Assembly: GCA_025618425.1 (NCBI GenBank)
Contig: CM046851.1
Span: 30,361,254-30,425,253, forward strand
Source: Heliocidaris tuberculata
Taxonomy: Eukaryota > Echinodermata > Echinoidea > Camarodonta > Echinometridae
Length of the DNA stretch: 64,000 nt
Direction of reading: 5' to 3'
Numbering within the stretch: position 1 is the stretch's first letter; each line of letters starts with the position of its first letter. This document shows positions 46,762 through 58,542 of this stretch, in pieces. The position numbers were made by a program, and so were the translations under genes. The notes under the pieces were generated by a model, which searched no databases, was not told the origin of the DNA, and saw only the letters and a list, made by a program, of their open reading frames with translations.

Positions 46762-48195
46762 GTAAGCAAAGAAAAATGATACAAAAACATATATTTGGTG
46801 CATGTCGTAACCACGGTTATGTAACTTATGATGCATTAACTTAAGTAGAATTCATTGCCAGTCGCCAAATTGATTGTTTTATTCATGTCATTTCTTATCA
46901 AGATTGGCTTTCGATTCCTTATCTTATAAGATGATGTCGTTTTATTAAAAAACAAAAACAAAAAACAAACAAAAAAAAAAAAAAAAAAAAAAACCCGAAT
47001 ATGATCCAGAAATGGTGAAGTGATCATAGCGTCGGTGTTTAAACATGTCGTTGCTCTGATAATGATGATGATCATGATGATGATGGTGGTGATGGTGGTG
47101 ATGATGACGTGATTGCTTTGTTATGTTGTTACATAATAATCATAAACATTTTAATATATTTTATTACCTGCCTGTCATGCAATGTTAAATCATACCTTTG
47201 AATTAATCTCAAATAGAGGGCATTGTCGTGTGGCATTTAGCGTTCCAGATCTTCTTGCTTTTTATCCTTTCATCTGGGGTTCATCTGCCTCTGGGGTTTT
47301 GAGCCAAAATTGTGAACCAGAATTACTTTTTGGTGAAAGGTTATCACGTCTAGATTTTACTTGTCCAAATGGCCCATAGGGACAGTCGTGCATGTTCAAA
47401 GACAAATAAAGTGCAGCTTAAAGCTATGGTCATATTTGAACTTTATTTTCAGCTAGTATAAGGAATCCTTGCTATTACCAAAAACTGAGTATTATCTATT
47501 TGAATTGTAGACATTTTATACCAGTATGAAAGGGAATCATTTGAAATTGTAATGTATATGCGCTCACATGGAAAAGTAGTGCTGAATAGGCCCCGCAGTA
47601 TAAATTCGAAAACGCAATTCGCACTAAAAACCTAATAAGGTAATTAAAAAAACTTTCCTTTTCATTACTCTTTAACATTAAAGAAGCTTCTCTCAAGTAC
47701 GGGGTTATTGTTAACGGGGTTATTGTTAACTATGTTTGCTTTTTGTGGTGGGGGTTGTCGTGCAAGAGTTGAATTAAGAACGTACCATCCCTTCTTTTCT
47801 CATTATTAATCCATCTCGTGAGTTTGTATGTTGAGAATTCAAAGGCAAACGCCTGTTGCTAGATATGTCACGTGAAACAGCTGTTTGGCCGTTATTCTCA
47901 TTGAAATATATGGGCTATCAATGCGTGCAGTCCATAATATAGATACATGTATATCATCTCTATGATGTATTGCCTGTTTTTTGTTATGGGAACAGTTCAC
48001 TCCATATATTTTATATTTATTCTTCAAAACTGAGACAAATAGAAGGACGTTTGCTTGATTTAATAATCTTTGCGCAGGCGAATGGTATATTTTACGCCTC
48101 TGTCTCTCAGCATTCCCGCAGTTTCTGAAATTGTGTTGCCATTGGTTTTAAATGGGAATTAACCCTTCATAGAAAGTTCGTTTGTATATGGAAGA
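46762..48195. other. No gene seen
   Basis: Includes a poly-A tract (46971-46992), a (GAT)n stretch (47058-47106) and otherwise unremarkable AT-rich sequence. Confidence 0.4.
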
Positions 48196-48420
48196 AGAAA
48201 AATCAGATGAATATATCAGTGAAAGTTTCAGTTATTAAAGTCGGAGAGAGAATAAAGAAGTTGTGATTTCTTTTAAAGTTGGAATCACTGAATGCAATGG
48301 GAAGTCTGAAATTGGCAGATCGTGTATATCTGGGAGAACATCTCCATTTGTGGTGTACCCACATTTTCTCAGTTTCCCTTTCTATATTTTTTGAATAATG
48401 AGTAAACAAACAATTTTACA
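48196..48420 (+). mobile_element. Degenerate fragment of foldback family A
   Basis: AAAAATCAGATGAATATATC, AGTGAAAGTTTCAG, AAAGTTGGAATCACTGAATG, GGGAAGTCTGAAATTGGC and CTCCCATTTG-like pieces follow the order of the family A left arm, heavily diverged. Confidence 0.4.
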
Positions 48421-48747
48421 GGAGGACGTATCAGAATACCTGTATGTACAATGCTAAAGTTAAAACGTGGATTATGATATTCAATTTTATAGGGATGTTT
48501 TCCCCATTATATCAAATATATAATTATTTTGAAATTGTCTTGAAATAAATCTCTTTTTGACAGTATACAGACATAGAATCTACGTTTTATGTTTTTCGCA
48601 ATTCTAATTATTGTCCATTAAGTGGAGGATATCTAAGCCATGCTATATGGAATATCGCCATGAATATAATATGATACATTACTTGGATAGACGGTTAGCT
48701 TCGACATTATGCCTGGTGACAATTGCTCCGGGTTTTTTTCGTCAGTG

Positions 48748-48812
48748 ATATAGGGTTAGCGTTAGGGTTGCAATTTCTTATATTGGGTTTTAGAGTTAGG
48801 GTTATTAGTGTT
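48748..48812 (+). repeat. TTAGGG-like interstitial tract
   Basis: GGGTTAGCGTTAGGGTTGC and GAGTTAGGGTTATTAG: degenerate telomere-like units, third instance in the window. Confidence 0.5.
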
Positions 48813-49279
48813 TGGTCCATAAGTTTAGAAGTCAGTTAGTGTGGTTAACTGTCCGTTTGAAGTGAACTTTTTTCGACATGCAACGTATAAGTAATGAGTT
48901 AACAATATAGTGAGCTTCGTGAGCTAAAATTGAAATATTGTTTGGTCATTGTGCTAGTGTTTGCATCTCTGAGAGATGCCGTTTCGGAATTCGTCTTTCT
49001 GCTCAAAATGAAACGGTTTGCCATTCAGTTTTAACTTTATATTACTTTATTGCTTTCCATGGAAAGAAAATAAAACTATGCATCCTCTGGATCTTTGTTC
49101 TCCTCTTCTGAGCATAAATCACGCGTTAGGGAATACCATGCCCTCTAGTAAACTTTCAAGTACACGTCAGTCTTACTTATTCACAGACCTTGTCTTTTCT
49201 GCTAGATGAGATTTAACCTTTAAATGTCACTTTAAGTCAGAGTCCATATTACCTCATTCATCGGGTATGTTAGAAGGTA

Positions 49280-49870
49280 GAAGGCGCAGTGGCGCAGCCT
49301 GGGTTAAGCCATTTAGGGGGCAATGGCATCATGGGGGGGGGGCACCAGTCTCACTTAGCTGAGGGAATGCGAATAAACAATTAAGGCCATCGATTATGGC
49401 AGGGTGAGTGAAGGGGTTCGGTTAACCTTCCCCTTTCTTTCCTTCCCCTCTCTCTCTTTTCCATTGTTCTTTGTTCTTTGTATACCCTCTAGAATAATGG
49501 GGGCGCCCCTGTGCCCTCTCCTCCGCCGTAGAGGAGGTAAAAAGTATACGACGTCACTCTTTTTGGCGAGACAATCGGGTCATTGATGGAAAGCCGTCCC
49601 GGCGTAGCCCCGTGGCATGACCTTCCTTGCCCGCTTTGACTGATGTAGGTCTCGACTATTCTGCAGTGTTCCCTGCTGCACATTATTAGAATTAAAAAAA
49701 ATTTATTACGACCAGTCGCAATTTTATCAAACAGAGGTGGATCAAGGATTATAAGATAAGGGGGGGGGGGGGTGGTTCTTGGTGTGCGACGCGGGAGTAA
49801 GGAAATTTCCGTGGGGGGGGGGGGCCTCTGCGGACATAATTCTCCTCGGATCATTTTTTGTGAAAAGGGG
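49280..49870. repeat. Cluster of poly-G-bordered dispersed repeats
   Basis: GCGCAGTGGCGCAGCCTGGG, GGTGGATCAAGGATTATAAG and GCGTACCCCCTGG mark several edges. G-tracts stand at 49335, 49760 and 49814. No gene. Confidence 0.5.
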
Positions 49871-50199
49871 GCGTACCCCCTGGATTAATCAAAAATGAGA
49901 TTTCAAATATGAAAGGAATGATTTAGAGTGGTTGTGTGAAGAAAGGCGATTGCAGCTAATGATAACAACCGCTGAAGGGTTTGAAATCTTAAAGGGATTC
50001 TTCTGAAAATGAGATTAATTGTTTCAATGTAGCTGGTTTGTAATCCGATATGGCTGGAATCATTGGGAGAACTATTGTGATCCACACACGCGTGTAATAA
50101 CCTTTTGTTGACCGATTTATGTTAAGAAACGTGCCGATAACATGAACGAAATATGACGGTCATATGGAAATAAAGAATAGAAATAGATATTTAAAGAGT

Positions 50200-50214
50200 A
50201 AGACAGAGAGAGAA

Positions 50215-50267
<53 letters not shown>
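50200..50267. repeat. (GA)n microsatellite
   Basis: About 25 GA units with a few interruptions at the left. Confidence 0.9.
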
Positions 50268-50270
<3 letters not shown>

Positions 50271-50918
50271 GATGAGATGGGGAAAATAAGAAGGATGAAA
50301 TTATTGTATCAAGAAGAAAGAAAACAGGTAGAAATAAATAGTATAAAAAGACAAGTAAATATAGGCCCCAATAAGATTAAATTTGTGAGCAGTGAGCATG
50401 ATTTTATACAAAGTATTTTTAGGCGAGGTGGCTAAGTATTCATGGAAAGGGATGGGTGTCATAGGTCGAAGAAAACTCGAGGGTATCAATATCAATTTCT
50501 TCTCCCGATTTTATTTCTCTCCATACGGTGGGAAGAGGGGGTGGCCCCGGTACCTACGATTTATTTGTATTTAAAGCTGATAGATCAAGAATATATGTAA
50601 TCTGCTATAAGACTGACAAATTATATGTAATTTATATATTCAAGGCACAACTAGTTTGCCTTTTAAACGACCCCTTTGAAAATTGTCAGTCATTGCAGAA
50701 ATTGAACTATAATGTAATTTTTGTGTTAGGCACAGGAAAATCAGATATTCATTCTTATTTATATACCTTTTAAAGTAATTTCCTCTTACTGATATAACCA
50801 CGATTGTAGTGTTCATATTGTGAAATGTTGTATTGATGACTTAAACAAGACATGCCAACTAAATATCAAAGGTGTTATATCATCAACTGTAATTTTGAAG
50901 TAGGCTTCTATAAATCAT

Positions 50919-51058
50919 GGTGCCGTTGCATAAAACTTGCTATTATAGTAACTTTTCATGGAATACTGGATTTTGATTGGCTCTTGAGCAACGTTACCAT
51001 GGTAGTTACCATTGATGGCAAAGGTACTATAATATTAAGTCTTTATGCAATGGCATCC
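50919..51058. mobile_element. Palindromic MITE family C, copy 2
   Basis: Same element as 30090-30231 read in the opposite direction: GGTGCCGTTGCATAAAACTT ... ATTAAGTCTTTATGCAATGGC, with the identical CATGGTAGTTACCA core. About 90% similar by eye. Confidence 0.9.
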
Positions 51059-51099
51059 AGATCTCCCTTTCAGATAATTATCACTCACATTGCAAATAC

Positions 51100-54028
51100 T
51101 ATTGACATTTTTCTTCGGAAACCTTGGAAAGAAATTCGGTCATTCTATTTTCCTTCAACGAATTTCATGTTTCCAACTATCGGAATATATTTGTTTTCCT
51201 ACCACCGACACAACTCATGTTCTCTTTTTTTTCGGGAAGGGGGGGGGGGGGGGGGGGGTGCAGTTCCCCCAGGATTTTAAATTGCTGATAAACGGGCATC
51301 TCATATTTGGGCAGTGATGTCCCCGAATATGCAATTTTTGTATTTCTGTACATTTTCAGGCCAAAAAAAGAAAAAAAGAAAAAAAAGAAAAAAAAAAGAA
51401 AAGAGAAAAGTCGAAATGTTAGAACGGGAAAGTTGATATTCGGGGAAAAGGTGTCAGCCCCCTCGAGAAAATGTACCCGTACGGCCATGCTGGGAAATCC
51501 CAGCTGACTTCGATCATTTACACTAATATCTACTGAGTCTTCAGAATTCTTTTTTTAAAAATGGTAAAATAAGACAACAGAGTATGGCGTGTGATCCATT
51601 TTTTGCGTCTTAATAAAAAGAAAAGAAGAAGAAGAAGAAGAAAAAAAGAGGAATAATTAAGACATCATCAATCATATCAAAACAGCAATCAAATATATTC
51701 AAAAGTTTTTCCAATTCGTATTCTCCTTCCAATTTTTCTCATGTTCATCATTTCTTTCTCTTTCTTTGCCGAAAGAATATAAATGTCAACTTCATTGTCA
51801 TTCTTTTCACTTCATTCCCTCTTTCCCCGTCTTTTGAGTGTCCCGGAAAGGGTAACTGAAAAGTATTTTTAGTTCAATCAATTAGTCTTATTTTTCTCTA
51901 CTCTACAACAATCACACTATAAACATTACTTACTTACGTCAACCACGTCAAGTGTTGAATATTTTGTAACAATGTTTTGAAAAGGGAGATATTATTCAAG
52001 CAATAAAATTAAATGTCTTTTATATCCGTTGAAATATCTTGATTTTCTACCATTTCGTAATTTTTCACCATCTTCTATATTTTACTTGATTTCAAGTATG
52101 TTCTACCAGTAGTGTAAGGGAGTGGTCGTAAATAAGAAGGGTGGTGTTAAACATCGAACAGGAAGGAAATGCGGGGGCATGAAAAGTGCAAATAGAATCA
52201 TTTTTGATGACATGAGCTTTGGTTAAGAGTATTTATCAAAGTAAAACTTAAGGAGGAATATACACCTTTTAGTATTTAATAAGGAAATATTACAGACGAG
52301 TTGTACAACAGAAAACTATCATCGAACGGTCGTCAAATATATACTGATTAGAGAAAAGCAAATTTTTGTTGGGTACAAAAGTATATTTTGATAGACTTGC
52401 TGTATTTTAAGTTTGATATTGATAATATAGCATCGGTAGAATTAGAAGGTTCCTTTTCTCGTCTGGATGGAATTTAATGTTCTTGTTTATTTTTAAAAAT
52501 GTTTTGAAGATAATCTTCATATTGCTTTTATTCTTCATTTTCAATACACAAATGCAATAGCAATTCATTGTACAATAACATGGGAATTTATTGTTTCCAC
52601 CTCTTGTTTCAACAAGCTGTCACCGCATTACAGTTTACAGTTTGGCATACAATCTAAAGTCAATTCTTTTGGGGTTGAATACACTCCAAAGAGTCCAAAT
52701 ATAGTAGAATACACTCCACAGTCGCGTATGAGAATGGATTCCACTATTTTTTAGCTTGGATTTTCACTGCAATCGAAGTGATCCCTTATATAATGACTCC
52801 CCAAAAATGGATTTCTATTCCTGCACATTGATTTAGAGATTATCATATTCAAGATCCATTTGGTATTAATATGTGCAGCAGGACAACCCGTATGCCAGAG
52901 CGATTTATTTTGGCATCTTCTTCATGCAGGACATTATTCCACTTGGGAAGTTAGGCCTGATTCTATCGATACAAATTAATATATACATCTTATGTTGGGG
53001 AGTCCACACGCATCTTAATCCTCCTGTCTTGCATCTACTTTTCATACATTTGCTATATGTATGCATATGTGTATGTATTTATTCATTGAAATTTATTGAC
53101 ATATCCGTCAATATTTTGTTCCAATATAACATCCATAACCAGAACAACAATAATAATGATATTAAGAGTAAAACATGACAAAAACTGAACGTGAGTATAG
53201 CATTAATTCAAAACATAAACAACAAAATAATCATAATTGATCAACCAGACATGCTCTTTCATGAAATATAAATTATCAGATTATGTACAAGTAGTGTACG
53301 ATGATCAGAAAAAGAGACATTAAAAGAATTATATATTTATTTTATACATTATATAGATATGCCTAAGAATAAACAATTTGTAATACCACGTCGATCAATA
53401 ATATATCGCAAAAAATTGGCAAGTTCTTTTATCAAGAGGGTCTTCCTTGAGTGACATTACAAATATGAATCTTTCCAAACTGTTTATGTTTTCAATGTTA
53501 TCACTGAGTGCTTTAATATTATCAAAAAAGAGTTCTCTTTTCTGATTCTATGTATTATAGACTGTATCAAGCAGACAAGCTGGTTGCCGAAAAATACACC
53601 TCTGTATATAAAAATATTTGTCTATCGTGAATAACTCCGTATACTCCTTCGATACTTCGCCTGGAAGCAAAAAGAAGGAAGCCTTAGATTGAGGAATAAT
53701 TAAACGGATGGTTAAGACTTGGCATCATCCCCTAATCCACAATTCCTTAGGGAGTATTCGTCTCAAAACTTCTCATTATTTTTGCCACAAAAACCTTCGG
53801 ATTTCCTTACTTTGCACGGTCATGACAAAAATGAATATGATGAAAATGATTATGTCTGCGATAGCCTCTATATAGCTTTTAACTCTCTTCATGTCTTCTT
53901 GCGGGCGAAGGAGGTGTTTTTTTTAATCGTCTAATTCATATCTAAAATACTAGAGAAGTAAAGGTATTTTCGTTTAAAACATTCGTGATAGAGAAAGGTC
54001 TTTTTGTTCTTACTGGTCACCATATAAT
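51100..54028. other. No gene supported
   Basis: Contains a long G-tract (51239-51258) and a purine-rich AAAAGAAAAA stretch (51361-51400), otherwise AT-rich. A segment at 52879-52960 (QDNPYARAIYFGIFFMQ) has an AG before it but no convincing donor. I do not call it. Confidence 0.4.
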
Positions 54029-54156
54029 CTCTTAATTTCTAAGACATAATTTAAGCCCAAAGGATTTATTTTTAAAGTCCAAGAGAGTTTTAAACCGTTG
54101 ACAAAACAAGTCCTTCGGACATTTTTGTCACCGGTTTAAGTCCTAGAAATTAAGAG
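54029..54156. mobile_element. Short palindromic element with hairpin core
   Basis: CTCTTAATTTCTAAGAC and CTAGAAATTAAGAG bound it. Inside, AAGTCC-TTC-GGAC, TTGACAAAA/TTTTTGTCA and TTTAAACCG/CGGTTTAA extend the stem. A strong cruciform or hairpin candidate. Confidence 0.75.
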
Positions 54157-56388
54157 AGTAACATTGTCGCAAATGTAATTTGTATTCATATATTACTGGA
54201 AAATAATTTTTTTAAAAATCTGAATTTTGTGAGACATTTTAGAGCAATAAGAGTCATGAGCGTCCAGCGGATATCGGCGCTATACAGGAAATCATCATCA
54301 TAATATTCACAATTGACTAATTATGTGCTTTATCATTCAAAAAGAGAAAGATTCACCAATTTGGGATATGATTTAATTGATTTCCCGATGGGTGGGTCAA
54401 AATGAGAAGTGTTCTGATGCAAAATGTAATTCCTTGTATTCACCGTGTGCTCTTTAGAAAGTCACATTTAATTTTGTTTGTATTATCTTGCCTTGCCTCT
54501 TCCTATCGGATTGTTCTTTATTAATGATATAGGTGTGTGATTCTGAATCTCTTCACCCTGAAATACTGATGAAAGAGATTCAAAACATCTGTGATTTGGG
54601 CTTGCTTGGAGACACAAAACGTCTCTTGTTTCAGTCACATGTTCCGCTCAGAATAGTGCATCGAAATTAGAATTATTGGTATCAATATCTGGCAAACACC
54701 AAATACGGATGTTATTTTTATGAATGAAAAATTCGTGCCACCCTGACATTTATCTTATCCTAAAATCATAATTAATTCAATGCAAGACACATGTATTTCG
54801 TCTGTCTAAAAAGGAATACAGTTACCCGCTTTTCCGCTGCACGAGGCATGACCACTTCTTAATTTAGCTCTTTCATCTACGAAAAGCTCGAGAGGTTTTA
54901 CCAAAGGATTTTTTGTGAATGAAAGTGATATTTTCCTTTGACATTTCTTATCATAAAATCGTAACCTCTTTTATTAAGCACACGTGTGTTATAAAGTGTG
55001 TTCAGAGGAAGAATATAGTTGCTTGTTTTAAAAGCCCTTTCCGCCATAAGGCTGAGATAGTACATGTAATATGGATTTTAGTTGGGGGAGTTGATCTTGG
55101 CAGATATTTAATAAGACCCACAGAGTGCTATACGTAACCAAAGAGTTTTGACAGAATGCAAAGTCATGTCGCCTTGAAGGAGTGATGCTTTCATTAAAGG
55201 CACCATTCAATATTTCAAAATAAGTTGTGTCCTGATGAAGAGTTGTGCTTACACCCATTTAAAACTATCTGACTATTGGGGGAATAAAACCACAATTAAT
55301 GAGAATGTTTTATTAGAAATGATTAGGCCTATTAACCACTATGTTATACATGTAGAGCGTGTACAGTATAGGTTAGACCCAAAACGGCGTCAATTTGATT
55401 TGATTTTCATTTCAGAGTGATATTCCAAACAGTTGCCAACAATTTTACGTATATGTAATAATATCCAAATTAGGCCTGGGGACAGTCTGATTTTAAATTT
55501 GTATTTCATTTATTTCTAAAGTCTTTTCAAGTCTTTAGTATAATGTATTTGTTAGAAAATGAATAAGAAAGAAGAAGATATAATATTTTACTTCATTTTA
55601 TAAGACCCGTTTCTTTCTGCACCTTCGTCAAACACACATTGAAATTTTTGTGTGAAACTTGCGGTCATATATTTTAATACATTTAAAAAAAAATGTTTTT
55701 TCGGTCTTACTTAACTGTACATCACCCACTAGCAGTTTTTAAAGCATTTGTGTTCATCGTTTTAAAAGATGTTTTATGTAGGCCTATATATACCTTTAAA
55801 ATTCGATCTGAAAGTGTGCATGGTCATGTGCCTCGAAAGATTCCAATCTTATTTGATACCTTAACATTATTCCCCGGTTACAAAGCAGGGTACATGTTTG
55901 TTTGATTTTATCACGGGGGAGGGGCGGCTTGTTATTCATCAAATTGTTTTCACCTTCACGTTCACTTAGCATTAAACTTGGAATATTTATAGATTAATAC
56001 CTCATGTTCTTAGCCATATACATTCCGTGACAGGAGCTTTCGATTTTAAGACAATTTCGAAGGAAATCTGAACGTAGATTAGAACACAAACCACGATAAA
56101 TGTTTGTAATCTATTTAGTAACATTTTTAATTTGAGTATCTTTCGCCGGATACACCTGTCCCTATTGAGTCGATGCATGGTGGAAAATTGATATTTGAAA
56201 AACTAAAGGTAATCTTGGAATGGAAAAGATAGAAGTTTAGAAAAATACATGTTATGAGTGATTTGAGGAACTTCAGCAGTTGTCATGGTTGTGGGTGAAT
56301 TTTACAAAAGCATCATGATGGTATTTTAGTACCCTATACTCACACCTAGTGATTGTGCAAAATTATGTAATAATTGATATGTAGGACA
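54157..56388. other. No gene supported
   Basis: Includes ATCGGCGCTATACAGGAAATC (54275-54296), similar to SINE/LINE tails, followed by CATCATCATAAT. A 43-codon open stretch after ATATAG at 54532 lacks a donor and domain. Confidence 0.4.
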
Positions 56389-56392
56389 TTAA

Positions 56393-56945
56393 AGGGAAAT
56401 CCATCCTTAATGACAAGTTGGATAACGAAAGCAGAAAAATCAGAAAAGCAGATTGGTGAAATTTGAATGAAATCGGACCAGCGATAAGAAAGTTATGAAT
56501 TTAAAAAAAAAAGTTCTAATCACTTTACAGATGGGAATTTCAAACTGGCTGAATCGGTAATGTCCCTGTGATGTAGCAGCAGACAACTCTCCCATATATT
56601 CCAACACATGAAATTACTAAACTATCAATTTTTCAAAAAGAATTACTCGGTACGATATTTCTCTTTTTTGGAGAACCTATGACAATAGCTATGTAAGATA
56701 TTATTTTGAGTACTGACTCGAGAGAAGAGGCGCTTACGAGGAAAACGGAAATTAATGACATTTTCGTGTACGACAAACGGGAGTGTCGGCCGAGAATACG
56801 TCACAATCGACTGGCCAAATTGCCAATTTGAGGTTCGCATAGATTTCATAACTTTCTTAATATTTGTCCGATTCCGTTCAAACTTTCATCACCCTGATCT
56901 TTTTCTTTCACACAAATCGGCTTATTACAAAGATTGGATTGCCCT
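56393..56945 (+). mobile_element. TTAA-type foldback family A, copy 3
   Basis: TTAA at 56389-56392, then AGGGAAATCCATCCTT. Arms with GAATGAAATCGGACCAGCGA and GTCCGATTCCGTTCAAACTT. Ends AAGATTGGATTGCCCT at 56945. 553 bp. Confidence 0.85.
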
Positions 56946-58277
56946 TTTGACAGTGATAATATATGGTGTAGCAACTTTTGAAACTCAAAGAAGTATCTTT
57001 GTATCATTGATACATGTTACAGTCATTAAACAAAATCATTAACGTTGAAGAATAGAGGGAAAGAAAATAATGAATGACGATGAAACGCGTTATGAGTAGT
57101 TATGGATCGAAATATTTGCAAAAAAAAAAAAAAAAAATCTGAGTACTACTTGTTATAATATTTGTTTGTATGGATATTTGAATGCTTGTGTCCAGAGGCA
57201 GACTGGCCATGGGGAGTTTATGGAGTTTTCCCCACGTGCCGGTCAATATTTTGGTTTAAAGGGCCGGTCGCTCCAAAAAATCCCCACTCGAATATTAATT
57301 AGTCCCAGTCCTCCCCTGCTTGTGCCTGGTTAGGCTACATCGTCAGGATACAGAGGTAGATGGTCTGGTAATTCCTTAGGTAGACAAGCCTGTATAGTGT
57401 CATTTTTGCCGAACATGGTTCACTTACCATTCATCCGTATTGTTAGGAAATATAATACCTAAACCTGATCGAGGCACATTCTGGGCTACCTACCTGTAAT
57501 AAACTCTAACCTTTTCCTTGAACAAGCGAAATGTTGTTTATCTTGCAGACAGTTAAGAGAGTTAACAGGCAACATTTACTCAAAATATCACAAGGAAGTG
57601 TCGAAAGGCATTGAGACCTCTTACTCACAGGACTAGGAGAAGTAAAAAAGCTAACTTGTACCTCAAATCGATAAAGTGAAATTTGAAAATTCTCATGGTA
57701 AAATACTTGATATATACCTCGATTGAAGGAACGAAGAATCAACTTTACCAACCAGATATATAAAACTGTCCTTGAAAAGCACCAAAAGAAATATGCAGGT
57801 ATATTTCGGGCGTATCAGTGATGGATCAGAGATTTTGAAATAGGTGCATGGGCGTGCACACTCGATGCGACCCCTCACGATCCACTGCTATATAAAAATG
57901 TTTTACAAGATTTTCAATCAAATTTGTTTGCATTCCCTTTTATATTCTGATCTTGTTTCAAATCGAGTAAGTATTAATCCATGCTTGTTTTCTAGGCTAA
58001 ATATCTTGGTTCAGACAAGATCTTGCTTTGATCAAATTGAGACAATAAAAAGGGGTACGCATCCCTTGAGTAAACACGGATCACACAAAACAAGAACATA
58101 TCCATTTCTAGTCAAATGTAATAATCCTAACCACATATTGATATAGCCTAGCTTGCATACCATAATCATGTTGATTTAAGCACCCCCCCCCCCGATGCTG
58201 CCCCTTAAAATTACAAGATAACTCTCCTGCTGTGAGCCAGGACGACGTTAACCCACATATACCTTTACAGGGGTCCA
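56946..58277. other. No gene supported
   Basis: AT-rich, with a poly-A tract at 57119-57137, a poly-C tract at 58183-58193 and a diverged repeat around 57190-57310 (CAGAGGCAGACTGGCCATGG). Confidence 0.4.
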
Positions 58278-58542
58278 CTCGCTATTCATAAGGACCGCTA
58301 TTCATAGAAAACCGCTATTCATTTAACACGCGTTATGAATAGCAGCCTTATGAATAGTTCTGAATAGTGGTCCTTATGATGGGAAGTCCTTATGAATAGC
58401 GAGATAATTTGTCTATGGTTTGCTCGCTTTGTAGAAGGACCGCTATTCATACAAAACCGCTATTCATTTAGTCACGTGTTATGGATAGCGGTCCTTATGA
58501 ATAAGTGGTCCTTCTGAATAGCGGTCCTTATGACTAGCGAGG
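58278..58542. repeat. Double palindrome built on CTCGCTATTCATAAGGACCG
   Basis: Two consecutive self-complementary units (58278-58402 and 58432-58542). Each opens with CGCTATTCAT or GACCGCTATTCATA and closes with TATGAATAGCGGTCC or TATGAATAGCGAG. The 13-base core GACCGCTATTCAT or its complement appears about eight times. Confidence 0.85.

Noticed and set aside
52879..52960. Exon-like segment QDNPYARAIYFGIFFMQ
   Set aside because: Preceded by a plausible CAG but lacks a convincing donor and neighbouring exons.
54532..54670. Open stretch VCDSESLHPEILMKEIQN after an AG
   Set aside because: Only about 43 codons, no donor before the stop, no domain; expected by chance at this size.
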